Under the pieces are notes generated by a model. The model worked only from the letters and a program-made list of their open reading frames with translations, was not told the origin of the DNA and made no database searches. Source: Hericium rajendrae (lineage: Eukaryota; Basidiomycota; Agaricomycetes; Russulales; Hericiaceae). From it: a DNA stretch of 64,000 nt. The position numbers were made by a program, and so were the translations under genes. Shown piece by piece: positions 13,059 to 23,784 of the stretch (position 1 is the stretch's first letter; each line of letters opens with the position of its first letter). The DNA lies in the NCBI GenBank assembly GCA_033439255.1, contig CM065878.1, forward strand, positions 1,798,001-1,862,000. The letters run 5' to 3'.

Positions 13059-13592
13059 CACGACTCCTTCAGCACTAGTATTTTCTGCGTTACATCGTGT
13101 CATTTATTATTTTATGTATTCTAGGCAAGCAATATGACTGGATTCATTCTCCCTGACTGTTCTGATGCTGTGAGTAAATTAAGCACATGCAAGTGCGGAA
13201 GCTCTTGCGAGGAAACGGGATCCTAGTTGTAGGTGCATGTTTGAGCAGTCCTCGGGCTGCCGCCGCTCCTCGGACGTTACTGTACCTCGAAATTCCGAGT
13301 TATTTACACTTGCGTAAGAGATGGCTCGACCAATTGGCTGATGCAAAATGGTAGTCCGACACGCGTTTGGTCAGCAGTGGGTACTCAGTGGGTTCGCCAC
13401 GATCGTCGCCGAAAACCAAGCTTGCCATGCAATTGCAAAACGCGGGGCCGCAATGGGCCGCGCGCACAGCGCTCCGCTGCAGCGACCTCCACGGGCTGCA
13501 GAACCCAATAACCATTGCGAAGGGTATCTCATCGACGGCCCCACCTCTTTCATGCTTGCCATAACGCTCTTAACGACTCCCCTATCGCAAGC
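13059..13592. other. Intergenic, nothing recognised
   Basis: This is the 3' flank of the coiled-coil gene followed by the 5' flank of the Sro7 gene. The first 100 bases are AT-rich. No other gene signature was seen. Confidence 0.5.
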
Positions 13593-16500
13593 ATGCACTC
13601 CCTCATGAACCTCGGTCGTGCTGGGTACTCCGATTTTCCTCGGAACTCCGTGACAAAGAAGATTGGAACATCGGTAGTCTGAAGGCATTTGAACATCACT
13701 TCGATGTGGTTGCTTTTGCTATTGATCCTGTTACGAGTCTCCTGGCAGTTGGTATGTGGATCAGAAGGTTAGCTTGTGGTACTCGCTTGCTGAGATTCAC
13801 CATAGGGACCATCGGAGGATTTATCCGCATTTTTGGGGCACCAGGAGTCGAGGCTACGTTAGTGCTATCAGGATCTACTCCCGTCAAGTTCCTACGGTTC
13901 GCTCCCAATCTCCTCAAGCTCCTCTGCGTCGGTGAGCATCTTCTGTCGACGATCGACGCGCTAAATGTGCCATGCTCACCAAGTGCAGATGAGAATGACC
14001 GACTATATCTCTGGGACCTGACGTCCTTCGGTCAAATCAAGTTGGAGATTACTACACGATTCGACCGTCCTGTAACGTCAGTCATTTCTTGTAAAAGTCG
14101 ACTCTATCGAGGGATTCACGCTACATCGTTCCGTTAGCTCTTTAACTGTTTCTCCATCGCATACCCATGTTCGTTGTTAATCCTTAGCTTGATATGGCGT
14201 TACTTTCATTAGCTGACGACTTGCATTGTAGGCATTTATTGCTCTTGAGACCGGGGTGGTCAAGACATATGATCTTCTCTGCCGCAGAATCTCTCCCTAT
14301 AATATACCCAGTGCTTGGCAGCTGTACGAGGAGAAGATGCTTTCCGATGGTCTCACTACCTCAACAGATCCTTCAGCGTCAGTGTCTATTATTCTTTCAT
14401 TCCATCTGGTGCTCATGATCTCGAAGTCGTATACCTGTTGATGTTGTTATACATCCCCGCAATTTAGATCTTGTCTTTGTGATCTACGGTGGTGAGTCTC
14501 TTCGTCTCTAATCCAGCTTTTGAGATTAACGAGATTGCAGGTGGAGTTGTTCTGATTGACCTGGTAAATTTCACCCAGTATTCACGTTCTACCTGCATGC
14601 TTATGGCTTCCCTGGCAGAAAGAGCGGAATACGGTTCGTGTATATGAGCTCCTTGTTCCTGCGGGGAGCACCTGGTGGAGCAGGATACCTGGCGCCGGTA
14701 AAGTGGCTGCTCTCGATCTGTCCGTCTTTGCTTTACTACGATATGCCATCAGGACCTTCTAAGTCATCGTAGACCAGCTGCAACATCCTTTGCTGTTCAT
14801 CCTTCCGGTCATTTTTTCGTCGTTGGCTATGCGGATGGATGTATAGCTTTCTGGGCTTTGGAAGACGAAGATCGACCTTTGCTAGTACGAACCTTAGACG
14901 ACCTTGACGTCAACGTCGTTGATGGCGATAAACTGGAGGAATACCTACCTGATGGGAGTCATACTCAGAAAAGTGACAAAATCGCATTCAACCCTCGAGA
15001 ACCCATTTTCAAGCTGGCGTGGAGCGGCTATCCTAATTCATCAGATCCTCGTTGCGGGCCCACTTCTCTAGTTGTGCTGGGCGGTCAGTTCAACGGCGAT
15101 CCTTCTGGAATCAACGTACTTTGGCTTCGCGCATTCAATCCACCAGCACCTCCCGCTGCAGTGCCTCCGCTGAATGAAGGTCTACACCCTCACTTTCGGA
15201 CAGCCATGCGAGACTCATTAGAGCTACTCGATGCCTACTTCTACGAGACGTGCGGACTGACACAAGATTTCCTTCTTGTACCCCGCGCCAGCCCACATTT
15301 CGACGGCACTTGGGATCCTAAAGCAATTCTTTTACTGTTCGAAGCGGAAGAACACACGAGGGCCATCAAAGCATTCCAATTCCCTCCGCCAGCTTTCAGT
15401 GCTGAACCCCCTCTGACATCTCCGAATAGTACTACGACAAAAGTGGAAGGTTCCTCGACGGATTCTTTGACTCAGGACCTAGCCAGTACATTGCAGTCCA
15501 TGACAACTTTCGATGATCCAAAAGAGCTGCTCCTTCCTTCTGCTCTATGGAGTGGGCCTGATGCTGTCTTGCATGCAATGCTTGTTTCCGTAGATCGCTC
15601 TGCTTATGAGCAGTTGATCAAAGGTGCCGAAGATTGGCTAGATGATTTCAAAATGGGAGGAGGCATTGCTGCTCCGGATGAGGAGATCTTAAACGATATC
15701 AAATTTGCGAAGGTATGTATATTTGAATCATGTTTCAGCGCACCCTCTTTCTAATAGTTATGCAGTTTGAACCTCATCGCATTTTGATAACACGCCATGA
15801 GGATCTTACAGTACGGTTCTCAGACATTTCTGTCCAATTGCTCATTCCCAACGCGACCACCCCTTTGACTTCGGCTTTCCCGCGGCCACTATCGCCGCTG
15901 ACAATAGATCTGGTCTCTCTTTTGGGTTCTTCTACTGTCACTTCACACATTCCTCCACAAGTCTTTGGTCAGGAGCGGATCAGCGAGGTGGTATTTGCCC
16001 CAGAGGGTCTGGAAATCGCAATCGTCCTGGCTACAGGAGAAGTCTTCATTTATAGACTGCAAGACGGACCACAAATAGCGGTTGAAAGGCAGCTCCCGGA
16101 CGAGCAGCTTGTGCTCCTGGAATCTTCAAGTATAGAAGTTGGAGAGGGCTTACGCTTCAGACCATTTTTCATGGTCAAGCCTAAAGGCACGCCAACGAGC
16201 GCATGCGCTCTCGCAGATATCGGCATGTCTCCATTCTTGAATTCTCACTGACGTACATAGTCTAACTGTATCCAGGGTTCCTTGCGGTTGGTTACACCAA
16301 CGGTTCATTGAACATCATCGATATGCGAGGGCCAAATATTCTGTTGCATGTTGACGGCGAAACAGCGCAAAAGAAGCGAAGATTGTCGCTCCTCAAACTT
16401 TCCGGTCCCTGATCCAGTGGCATCGCTGACTTGGACGGTATGCGCTCTCGGCAAAGGTCAGTCTGGTGATTTCTAACCTGTTCCTTTTGCTCATATCAAA

Positions 16501-18049
16501 ATTTCTCGCTACGAAGATTCGGCCCCTCGAATCAGGCTCATCGCCATTCACGCATCGGTTTGACCAATACATACACGCTTAGGCGCACACCATCTGGCTC
16601 CTGGTTCATCCCTTCCATCTCCCGATCTTCGTCTCAATCGTTGCTTCAGGCGGAGCAACAAGCATCTATCCAGGAATTCGAGACCATTGCTTCTCCCTTG
16701 TCCAAGGGCGTATTTGTCCTCGAAGCCCGCGGTGGTCTGCCTTGTCGGGCTGATCGTGCGCGCCTGGCCCTCGCCCTGGAACATGAGTCTGATGCCAACC
16801 CAATCAAACGTGCGGTTGGCAGGAGCCGTAGCGGGAGCAGTGGAAGCAAGGGCAGCAGTGTGGAGGTGGAAGACAGCGGGCCGAAATGCTTTCTGGTTGT
16901 TGCAGGCGTTAAGGGAGTAAGATGTTTTGAAGATCTCGGGGATGGCAAGGCAGCAAGGACTGACTGGCCAAGCAAGGCTGGTTTAGTGACGGCCGTGCAA
17001 GTCATTGAAAGGAATGGTAGGCATTTTTCTCATTCAGAAACTCGATGTATTCATGGACGTCACTTTCTATAGGATCATATGCTCTGGCAGCGTTCACAGA
17101 TAAACATGAGGCAATCATATTCCCTCCCGGCGCTTGAATACATGCATACCTTTGAATTTGCCTCCAACTCTTCTTTGTAAGTCATGCTCGGAACCTTGTG
17201 TTCTCATGTCCCTGCTAAGCTGGCATGATTGTTTGTCCACATGTAGGCCTGTTTCTCCGGACATAACGGGCGACTTCCTCACCATCACTCCACTTCTAAG
17301 CCGCAAGTCAGCGTCAGCCTCCATCTACTCTGGTTCAAGCAAGCAATCGTCGCTCCTTCCTCCCTCATCTCCTATCCATCGCATGCACCTACTGACGTTG
17401 TTCGATATACGTCGCGGATACCATACACCATTGGTATCCCTGGTGGAACACCAAGACGGTTCAACGGTCGATGCAGTGCCGGCGCAACCACAGCCTGTTA
17501 GTATGGCTCCAGCCGGTCTTTTAACATGGCTGGGAGGTCTCGTCGGACAGGGCGCGGTCAGAGGAGATGAAATTGATGCACTATGTATGTCTTCTTTTCA
17601 TGGTTTTCCCGACGCCTGCTGATCGTGGATTCCCTGCACTCACAGTGGCTGGCCCTGATCGTCCCATTCCCGAGAGGAATCCTGCGCGAGAGGCTGCACA
17701 GGGAAACAAGTTCGTCGAATGGGAAGACAACAAGGCCGGGTCAGTTTCGTCGCAGGCCCAGAGTCAGAGTAGCCTCTATTATCGGCTGCAGAGAGCGGTG
17801 GGGGAGAGAGGGTACGTGCCTTACACTGTCTCTCTTCCTCTAATTCAGCTTACTGATTTATTACAAACAGGGAGATGCTGGATGACTTGTCAGACCGGTT
17901 TAATTCGCTCGAGGAGGGCAGCAAGAGCATGGTCTCGCAGGTGCGTCTCAGAATCTTGGACTTGGATCGCATTTGACATGCCCACCTGTCGTACATAGGC
18001 CAAACGACTTGCGACGCAACAAACCGCGAAATCATGGTTGCCATGGTGA
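13593..18049 (+). CDS. SRO7: Lgl/Sro7/tomosyn-family exocytosis regulator
   Basis: A many-exon gene whose product follows the lethal-giant-larvae/Sro7 layout. The N-terminal beta-propeller opens with DWNIGSLKAFEHHFDVVAF and LLAVGTIGGFIRIFG. A second propeller follows (GFLAVGYTNGSLNIIDMRG, LTNTYTLRRTPSGSW). The C-terminus is an R-SNARE-like segment (YYRLQRAVGERGEMLDDLSD, then RFNSLEEGSKSMVSQAKRLA) ending TAKSWLPW. Yeast Sro7 and tomosyn bind the t-SNARE Sec9/SNAP25 and Rab GTPases to control exocytic vesicle fusion at the plasma membrane. ATG 13593 is the best start; 13605 is also possible. Single-base shifts are needed near 13634 (T run), 16391 (CC), 16557 (GG) and 17115. The frame is conserved on both sides of each, so assembly error is likely. 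The gene converges on the methyltransferase, with 77 bp between the stops. Confidence 0.88.
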
Positions 18050-18126
18050 ACATGTGCAATTTCTCAAAGTCTGTACCATTCAATTATGTGGACTGTTCAT
18101 GTCAGCCTGTTTCCCAATGTAGCCAT

Positions 18127-19164
18127 TCAATTCGTGGAAAGCCCATGTAGTACTACAAGAACCGCTGTGTCATCGCAAAGCGGACATGCCAACTTATATA
18201 CCATACAATTCATCGAAAAGTGCAAGTCCTGAGAGCAAAAGGTTCTGAGAGCAAAGGTCGCACACCAAATGTCCATCGACTTGACATCCTTCAGCCCACC
18301 CGCACCTAAGCTTGCCAGCGTAGCGTCCCGCAAAGCAATTACTGCACCCTTCTGCCTTTCGTCCGGTACCAGCCGGTCAATCTCATTCAGAAAGTCCGGC
18401 TGCTTGACCTCAGCGGTTTCCCATCTCCCGTCCAGAACGTGATCGGCAGGAGCAATCATAATCTGGCTCTTCAATGCCCATCCTGCTTCCTCCGCTATCT
18501 CCTTAATGACTATCGGCGACATGGCAGTACGGATGTTCGACTGCGAATTCGGATTGTGCGCCTGCAACGCTGCCTGCGCAAGTGCGGCAAGGATATGTGT
18601 CTGACCCGCCCCGCTTGCGGACGAAAGGCTCCATTCTGCAATGCACAGGGTCCGCACGCGCTTCGAGACTGCCTGCAGTGTCGAGAATAGGTCGGCGGGG
18701 GAGGGGAAGTACCACGTGCAGAGCACGAGAACAGCCAAGTCGTACTCCGTTTTGTCGGCTTCGAGGAGCGCGATGGGGTCGCTTTGCTTCCAGGTGATGC
18801 GTGAGCTGAGGCGACCTGAAGAAAGGTGCGCCTGAGCTTGCCCCAGGTTGAATGGACTGCCTTTACCGACCCTCACGTCAGTCAAAAGCGACAAGGAAAT
18901 GCTGATGCATCACGATTCACCATAATCCAGCGGACCAGGATCGACAGCTGTGATATGACCCTCAGGTCCGACCAGCTCTGCTAAGACAACTGTGCAGTCG
19001 CCCTGTCCGCAGCCTATCTCAAGCACTTTCGCGCCAGGTGGGATGGTCCAGTTCGATAAAATAGCAAGACGATGCTCTGTCGATTGCAGCTGTGCCTCAA
19101 AGTATTTCTCGCCGGGGGAATGCAGGCAGAGGGCTGCGATGTCTTTCGCGGAGACGGCGCTCAT
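18127..19164 (-). CDS. Class I SAM-dependent methyltransferase, 325 aa
   Basis: Two exons, 18921-19164 and 18127-18860 on the minus strand, splice to 978 nt. The junction restores the reading LDYGSPFNLGQAQ. Motif I is VLEIGCGQGD near residue 57, followed by the acidic TAVDPG that holds the cofactor ribose. YDLAVLVLCTWYF is the post-II region. This layout matches a fungal family of small-molecule methyltransferases whose substrate is mostly unknown, so none is assigned. The in-frame codon at 19194 is GTG, so ATG 19164 (MSAVSAKDIAALCLHSPG) is taken as the start. The last ~40 residues (after DIWCATF) look unlike a conserved tail and may be a read-through extension. Confidence 0.85.
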
Positions 19165-19711
19165 GATGGTCGGTATGAAGATCACAGCCGCCACGCAATC
19201 TGCTGGAATAGATAGCTTTCATGTGGTCGGCACTAGGTCATCTGGTGATGGCCGGTTCGAGACGATAAAGCGAGGTCGGCATAGATGAAGAGTCAGAACG
19301 AGTCATTGAACAAATGAGCACATCGCACGCAACGGGTTGCTCTCAGTGGCAAGGACATGTTCACCAAAGTTCATGGTGAGAGATCTTGTCTTTGGAGACA
19401 TTCCAAAGTCCTCAGGCCCAGTGAAAACCGCCTCTAGGGATTTCTACTGAGAGGTAGCGATATCGACGTAATCTACTGTAATGTATAAGTAATGCGAGCA
19501 TAGTCATCCGGAAAGGCTTACAAACTGTGGATGAGTGATGTGCCTGGAGAGATGGGCTCGGTGCGAGAGCGCTAGAGCTTCGAAAGATCTCGTAGTATCG
19601 AGAACGAGATAAGATAACATTACTAAGTTCCCCGCCGCTGCTACCGCTAGGCTGCGCGTCTCGTTCGTCTTAGCATCCCGTTCGTCGCATACGCTCTCAT
19701 TCTTCTCTAAT
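19165..19711. other. Flank of methyltransferase and of transposon
   Basis: No gene is seen. The left end of the Tnp2 element should lie here, but I found no terminal inverted repeat or CACTA-like end that pairs with the right flank. Confidence 0.4.
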
Positions 19712-22700
19712 ATGGCTGCTCCTAACTCGAACAAGTACTACTGTGACTGTCAACAATACTGCAAGGGGGTCTTGAAGGAGTGCTCTCGCCGAACATATGA
19801 CAATCATGCCGCCTATCGTACGCCTCTAACGATGCGATTCGACCAGTTCCGGCTCGCCATCCACTCCCAGTCATCCGGTCTTGCTGCAGCTGCTGGAAGC
19901 TCCTCCGTCCTCTCTACCGAGGAGCATGTACTCGAATCAGGTAGCAGTGCTTCACGCAAACATCCTCTTGGCCCCGATGCAGACGAGGATGTCCAAGCAA
20001 GTCCGAAACAAGCCTGCCTTCGCGGGAACACCCCATTAGATGTATGTCCCCCTCGCTCACGCTAATTTGACTTACTCATACTGATTCTCATTGTATTACT
20101 GTAGGATATTCCAATATTTGATGACCATGATATAGCAGACACGGGCCTCGCAACCGAGACGCGGCAGATAGAGTCGACGATACCTGAGGTGAGTATGCTG
20201 TGTCACCTCACCTGCATTCATTTCTCTAATGCACGTTCTTCCTCGCAGGATCAAGCACCTTCCCCTCTGGACCGCACCTTCCCCTCTGCTTCACCGCCAT
20301 CTCACTTGCAGTTGTCACGTTCGCCCTCTCCCTCCCTGCCACTTCCACCTGCCAGTGCTCAGCAATCTGTCGAGCACGAACAACCTTTTGAAGATGATAA
20401 TGATGGTGAACCAGGGGATGCACCTGATCCTGGGTGTCTTTCCGAGGTTGACGAGGAGTTCTCAAACGAGCCGAGCGAGCCAGCTGTCTCTGCCCGAGCA
20501 TCCCTCCTACACGAGGATGTCCGAGAACCCATGGCAGATGCAGCGCTCTCGCAGATAGATGACATTCGCATCACACAGCACTTTATTGAAGCCATGCGGA
20601 ATGCATCTTTAGAGCATGATAATCTCCCTCCTGATGTCATCTGCCGCCTCTCAGATAAACCTCTTTCACATCCTCCTGTTATCGATGACCCTGATATTAT
20701 GCTGTCCATCAAAACATATCTTGCTACAACTAGTGGGTCTCAGGAGATATACAATGAAGTGCGAGCATCTGTCGCAGAATATCCTCATAATCCTCCAATC
20801 CAGCTCCTTTCACATGATATGGCTAAGAAGACAGTCACCGAACTCAGTGGTGTGACTTCTATCATCCATCACATGTGTGTCAATACATGTATTGCCTTTA
20901 CTGGACCTTTCAGTGATCGTGAAACTTGTCCAATGTGTGGTGAACATCGTTATGACCAGGCCAAACTGCAGGCAAGCAAAAACAAGATAAAAGTGAGCTA
21001 TCTGCAAACTTATATTTGTGCTGGCATGTTGCTAAATTTGGTATCAGGTTCCTCGGCAAGAATTTCACACCATTCCTCTTGGTCCTCAGCTTCAAGCTCG
21101 CCGTCGGATGCCTGAGATGGCTGAGAAGATGCAATATCGTTCCAAGCGTATGCAGAAGATTATTGCAGAACTGGAGGCTAATCATCGGATTGATGTTTAT
21201 GATGACCTCTGCCATGGAACAGACCTTCTCAATGCTGTTAAGCAAGGCAATATTACAGATGATGACACAGTGCTCCTCTTCTCTATTGATGGTGCTCAGC
21301 TCTATCAAAACAAGGCCTCAGACTGTTGGATGTATATCTGGATTCTTTTAGATTTGGCCCCTGATGTTCGTTACAAGAAAGCTCACATTCTTCCTGGTGG
21401 ATTTATCCCTGGCCCTACCAAGCCCAAGAATCTGGATTCTTTTCTTTTTCCAGGTTTTTATCATCTTGCAGCCCTGCAAAATGATGGCCTCAAGGTCTGG
21501 GATGCTGCAAAGAAGAAGATATGTGTGGATCACCCCTTTCTTGCCTTTGCAACTGCAGACACTCCTGCTATGGCCATGCTAGATGGTCGAGTAGGACATC
21601 ATGGTGCTTCTGGATGTCGATTTTATTGTTCTTTGAGAGGTCGACACAAACCTGGAGCATCTCACTATTATCCTGCCTGTCTCAAACCTGATAATTATAC
21701 AGTGGAAGGATGTGATCATCCTGATGTCATCTTGCGAAATTTTACTGAAACATCACAACAAATTGCTACTCGGTGAGTTTTATTTGATTCAAATATTTCT
21801 TCAAAATCTTAAATATTTCTTACAGCTATGAAACAAATCTCCTAGAAGTCATGGCAACTTCTAATCCTGCCCAGTATAAGAAAAAACGTCTCAAAACTGG
21901 CATATGCAAGCCAAGCATATATTTGGGCTTTTCAGTCTCTCATCGTCTATTGATTCCTGCCTGTTTTCCTGGAGATCTCATGCATCTTGCTGCTCTCAAT
22001 CTTACAGATCTCTTGCTGGGCCTGTGGAGAGGCACCATTGACTGTGATCTCAAGGATAGCAGGACCACATGGGATTGGATGGTGCTGCGTGGTGATACAT
22101 GGACCACTCATGGCAAGATGGTAGCAGATGCAACTCCATATCTTCCTGGATCATTTGATCGCCCTCCACGCAATCCTGCTGAGAAGATCTCCAGTGGATA
22201 CAAGGCTTGGGAATTTCTCACCTATGTCTTTGGATATTGTCCAGCTATGCTTTATGGAATTCTCCCAGAAAAGTACTGGAAGAATTTCTGCAAGCTTGTC
22301 TTGGGTGTTCGACTCCTGCATCAGCGTCGCATCACCTCACAGGACTTGGTCATGGCTCACAAGTATCTCATTGAATTCTGTGAAGAATTTGAAGTTCTAT
22401 ATTATCAGAAGAAGACAGAGCGACTTCATTTTTGCAGACAAAGTGTTCATCAGATGCGTCACTCAGCACCAGAGTGTAGGAGGACAGGAAGTCTGGGTCT
22501 CACAACTCAGTGGCCTATGGAGCGAATAATTGGAGATTTGGGTCGAGAGATCAGACAGCCATCAAATCCATTTGCCAATCTTTCACAGCGTGGCCTCAGA
22601 CGGGCACAAGTCAATGCTCTCAAGGCCATGGTTCCTGAATTGGAACGTGATCACTCTGGACTGCCTAGAGGTGCCAAGGATGTAGGAGATGGTTATGCTC

Positions 22701-23293
22701 TCCTGCGGGCATGTGAACGCTCACCCAGCAAGATTGAAGAACATGAGACTCAGGCCATTGCATCTTATTTTCAGCAGAAGGGCTTGAATGATGTGTATAT
22801 TGACTCTTTTGCCAAGTGGGCCCGAGTTCGTCTTCCAAATGGACAGGTGGCTCGATCTGCTTGGAAAGAGAAACTCAAGGACTTGCGCAATCTCAGAACA
22901 GCACGCAATGTGAAGGTAAATTCTCTCAAATTGGTTTTATCCATCTTATTAACAAGGAGATAGATTCATTGCAATGGCAAATGGGACTTTGGTGAAGTTT
23001 TGTACTATTTTAGGGCCAAGGTAAATGGCCAGGAATATCCCCTTGCCATGACTTCAATCTATGGCCCTCCTGATCAACACCTCCTGGAGGAGTCCTATCA
23101 GACAGTCTGGTCCTGTCAGTATCATGGAGATGCAGCAATCAGAGTGGTGGGTGTGAAGGACATTCACTCGGTGGTAGCAATGGTTCCTCACCGAAGTGAT
23201 CCAAACTGGGTGGACAGGTATTTTGTAGTGGAGAGGTTGGGATTGGAAATTGTGTACCAAGGTCGTGGTGAAGACATTGCTGAGGAGGACTAG
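19712..23293 (+). CDS. Tnp2-type (CACTA/CMC) transposase, intact, 1100 aa
   Basis: Six exons (19712-20041, 20105-20188, 20249-20992, 21048-21772, 21826-22915, 22964-23293) splice to 3303 nt with no stop or shift. Domains in order: an N-terminal Cys/His cluster (YYCDCQQYCKGVLKECSRR); an acidic low-complexity linker to about residue 220; a zinc-ribbon-like CVNTC...CPMCGEHRY; then the Transposase_21/Tnp2 catalytic region. That region has LLFSIDGAQLYQNKASDCW, KAHILPGGFIPGP and CFPGDLMHL, with acidic residues in positions typical of the RNase-H-like core. The C-terminal part carries KWDFGEVLYYFRAKVNG. Family members cut and paste CACTA-like elements. The catalytic half is AT-rich and poor in CpG compared with neighbouring genes, yet the frame is intact. 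This suggests a young or still-selected copy that has been under CpG methylation. Confidence 0.93.
19712..23293 (+). mobile_element. Class II DNA transposon of CACTA/CMC type (minimal span)
   Basis: The span given is only the transposase gene, because terminal inverted repeats and target-site duplications could not be identified. The right side (23.3-27.7 kb) carries duplicated and broken host-gene pieces that may belong to the same element or be insertion debris. Confidence 0.7.
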
Positions 23294-23390
23294 AATATAA
23301 TATGCTTGTTGAACTTCAAATTTCAAATGTGAGAGTGATAGCGGAAGACAGAAAGAGACCGGCAAAAACAACACACATGCACGCCGGTAT

Positions 23391-23690
23391 ATGGTCAGGT
23401 CGTGCGAAGATGCTGTCAAGATGAATGAATTGCACTCACACTCATACAGTGACTGCAAGTGTGCCTCTAACTGCACATCACCCGACTGGGCCTCTGCAAA
23501 AATGCCTGCACTCCATGCCTGCACGAGCGGGCGGCAGAGGCAACAATGCGTACAGGGGCCGAGGGTGACTCTGCACATCACCCGACTGGGCCTCTTCAAA
23601 AATGCCTGCACTCCATGCCTGCACGAGCGGGCGGGAGAGGCAACAATGCGTACAGGGGCCGAGGGTGACTCCTGCGAACGTGGTCCGTTG
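23391..23690 (+). repeat. CpG-decayed duplicate of 25.38-25.60 kb
   Basis: This segment aligns in the same orientation with about 25380-25600, the GC-rich 5' part of the broken PSD2 relic. In the best-aligned ~70 bases, about 10 of 11 CpG sites of the other copy are lost here, mostly as TpG or CpA (for example the CTCGCG to CTCACA and CTCGTACGG to CTCATACAG changes). That is the signature of methyl-CpG deamination or a RIP-like process. Confidence 0.8.
23471..23670 (+). repeat. 100-bp tandem duplication, two units
   Basis: Units 23471-23570 and 23571-23670 are the same length and differ at two positions that I can see (CTCTGC versus CTCTTC, and GCGGCAGAGG versus GCGGGAGAGG). The related stretch near 25.5 kb has a single unit, so this duplication arose in the CpG-decayed copy. 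Confidence 0.95.
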
Positions 23691-23784
23691 GGACTATAGA
23701 TAATGATGTCAGCTAATCAATATTGGTGAGCTAGAGTAGATGTCAGCATGCCGTCCGTATATCATAAAGCTTCGTACCTAGTCC

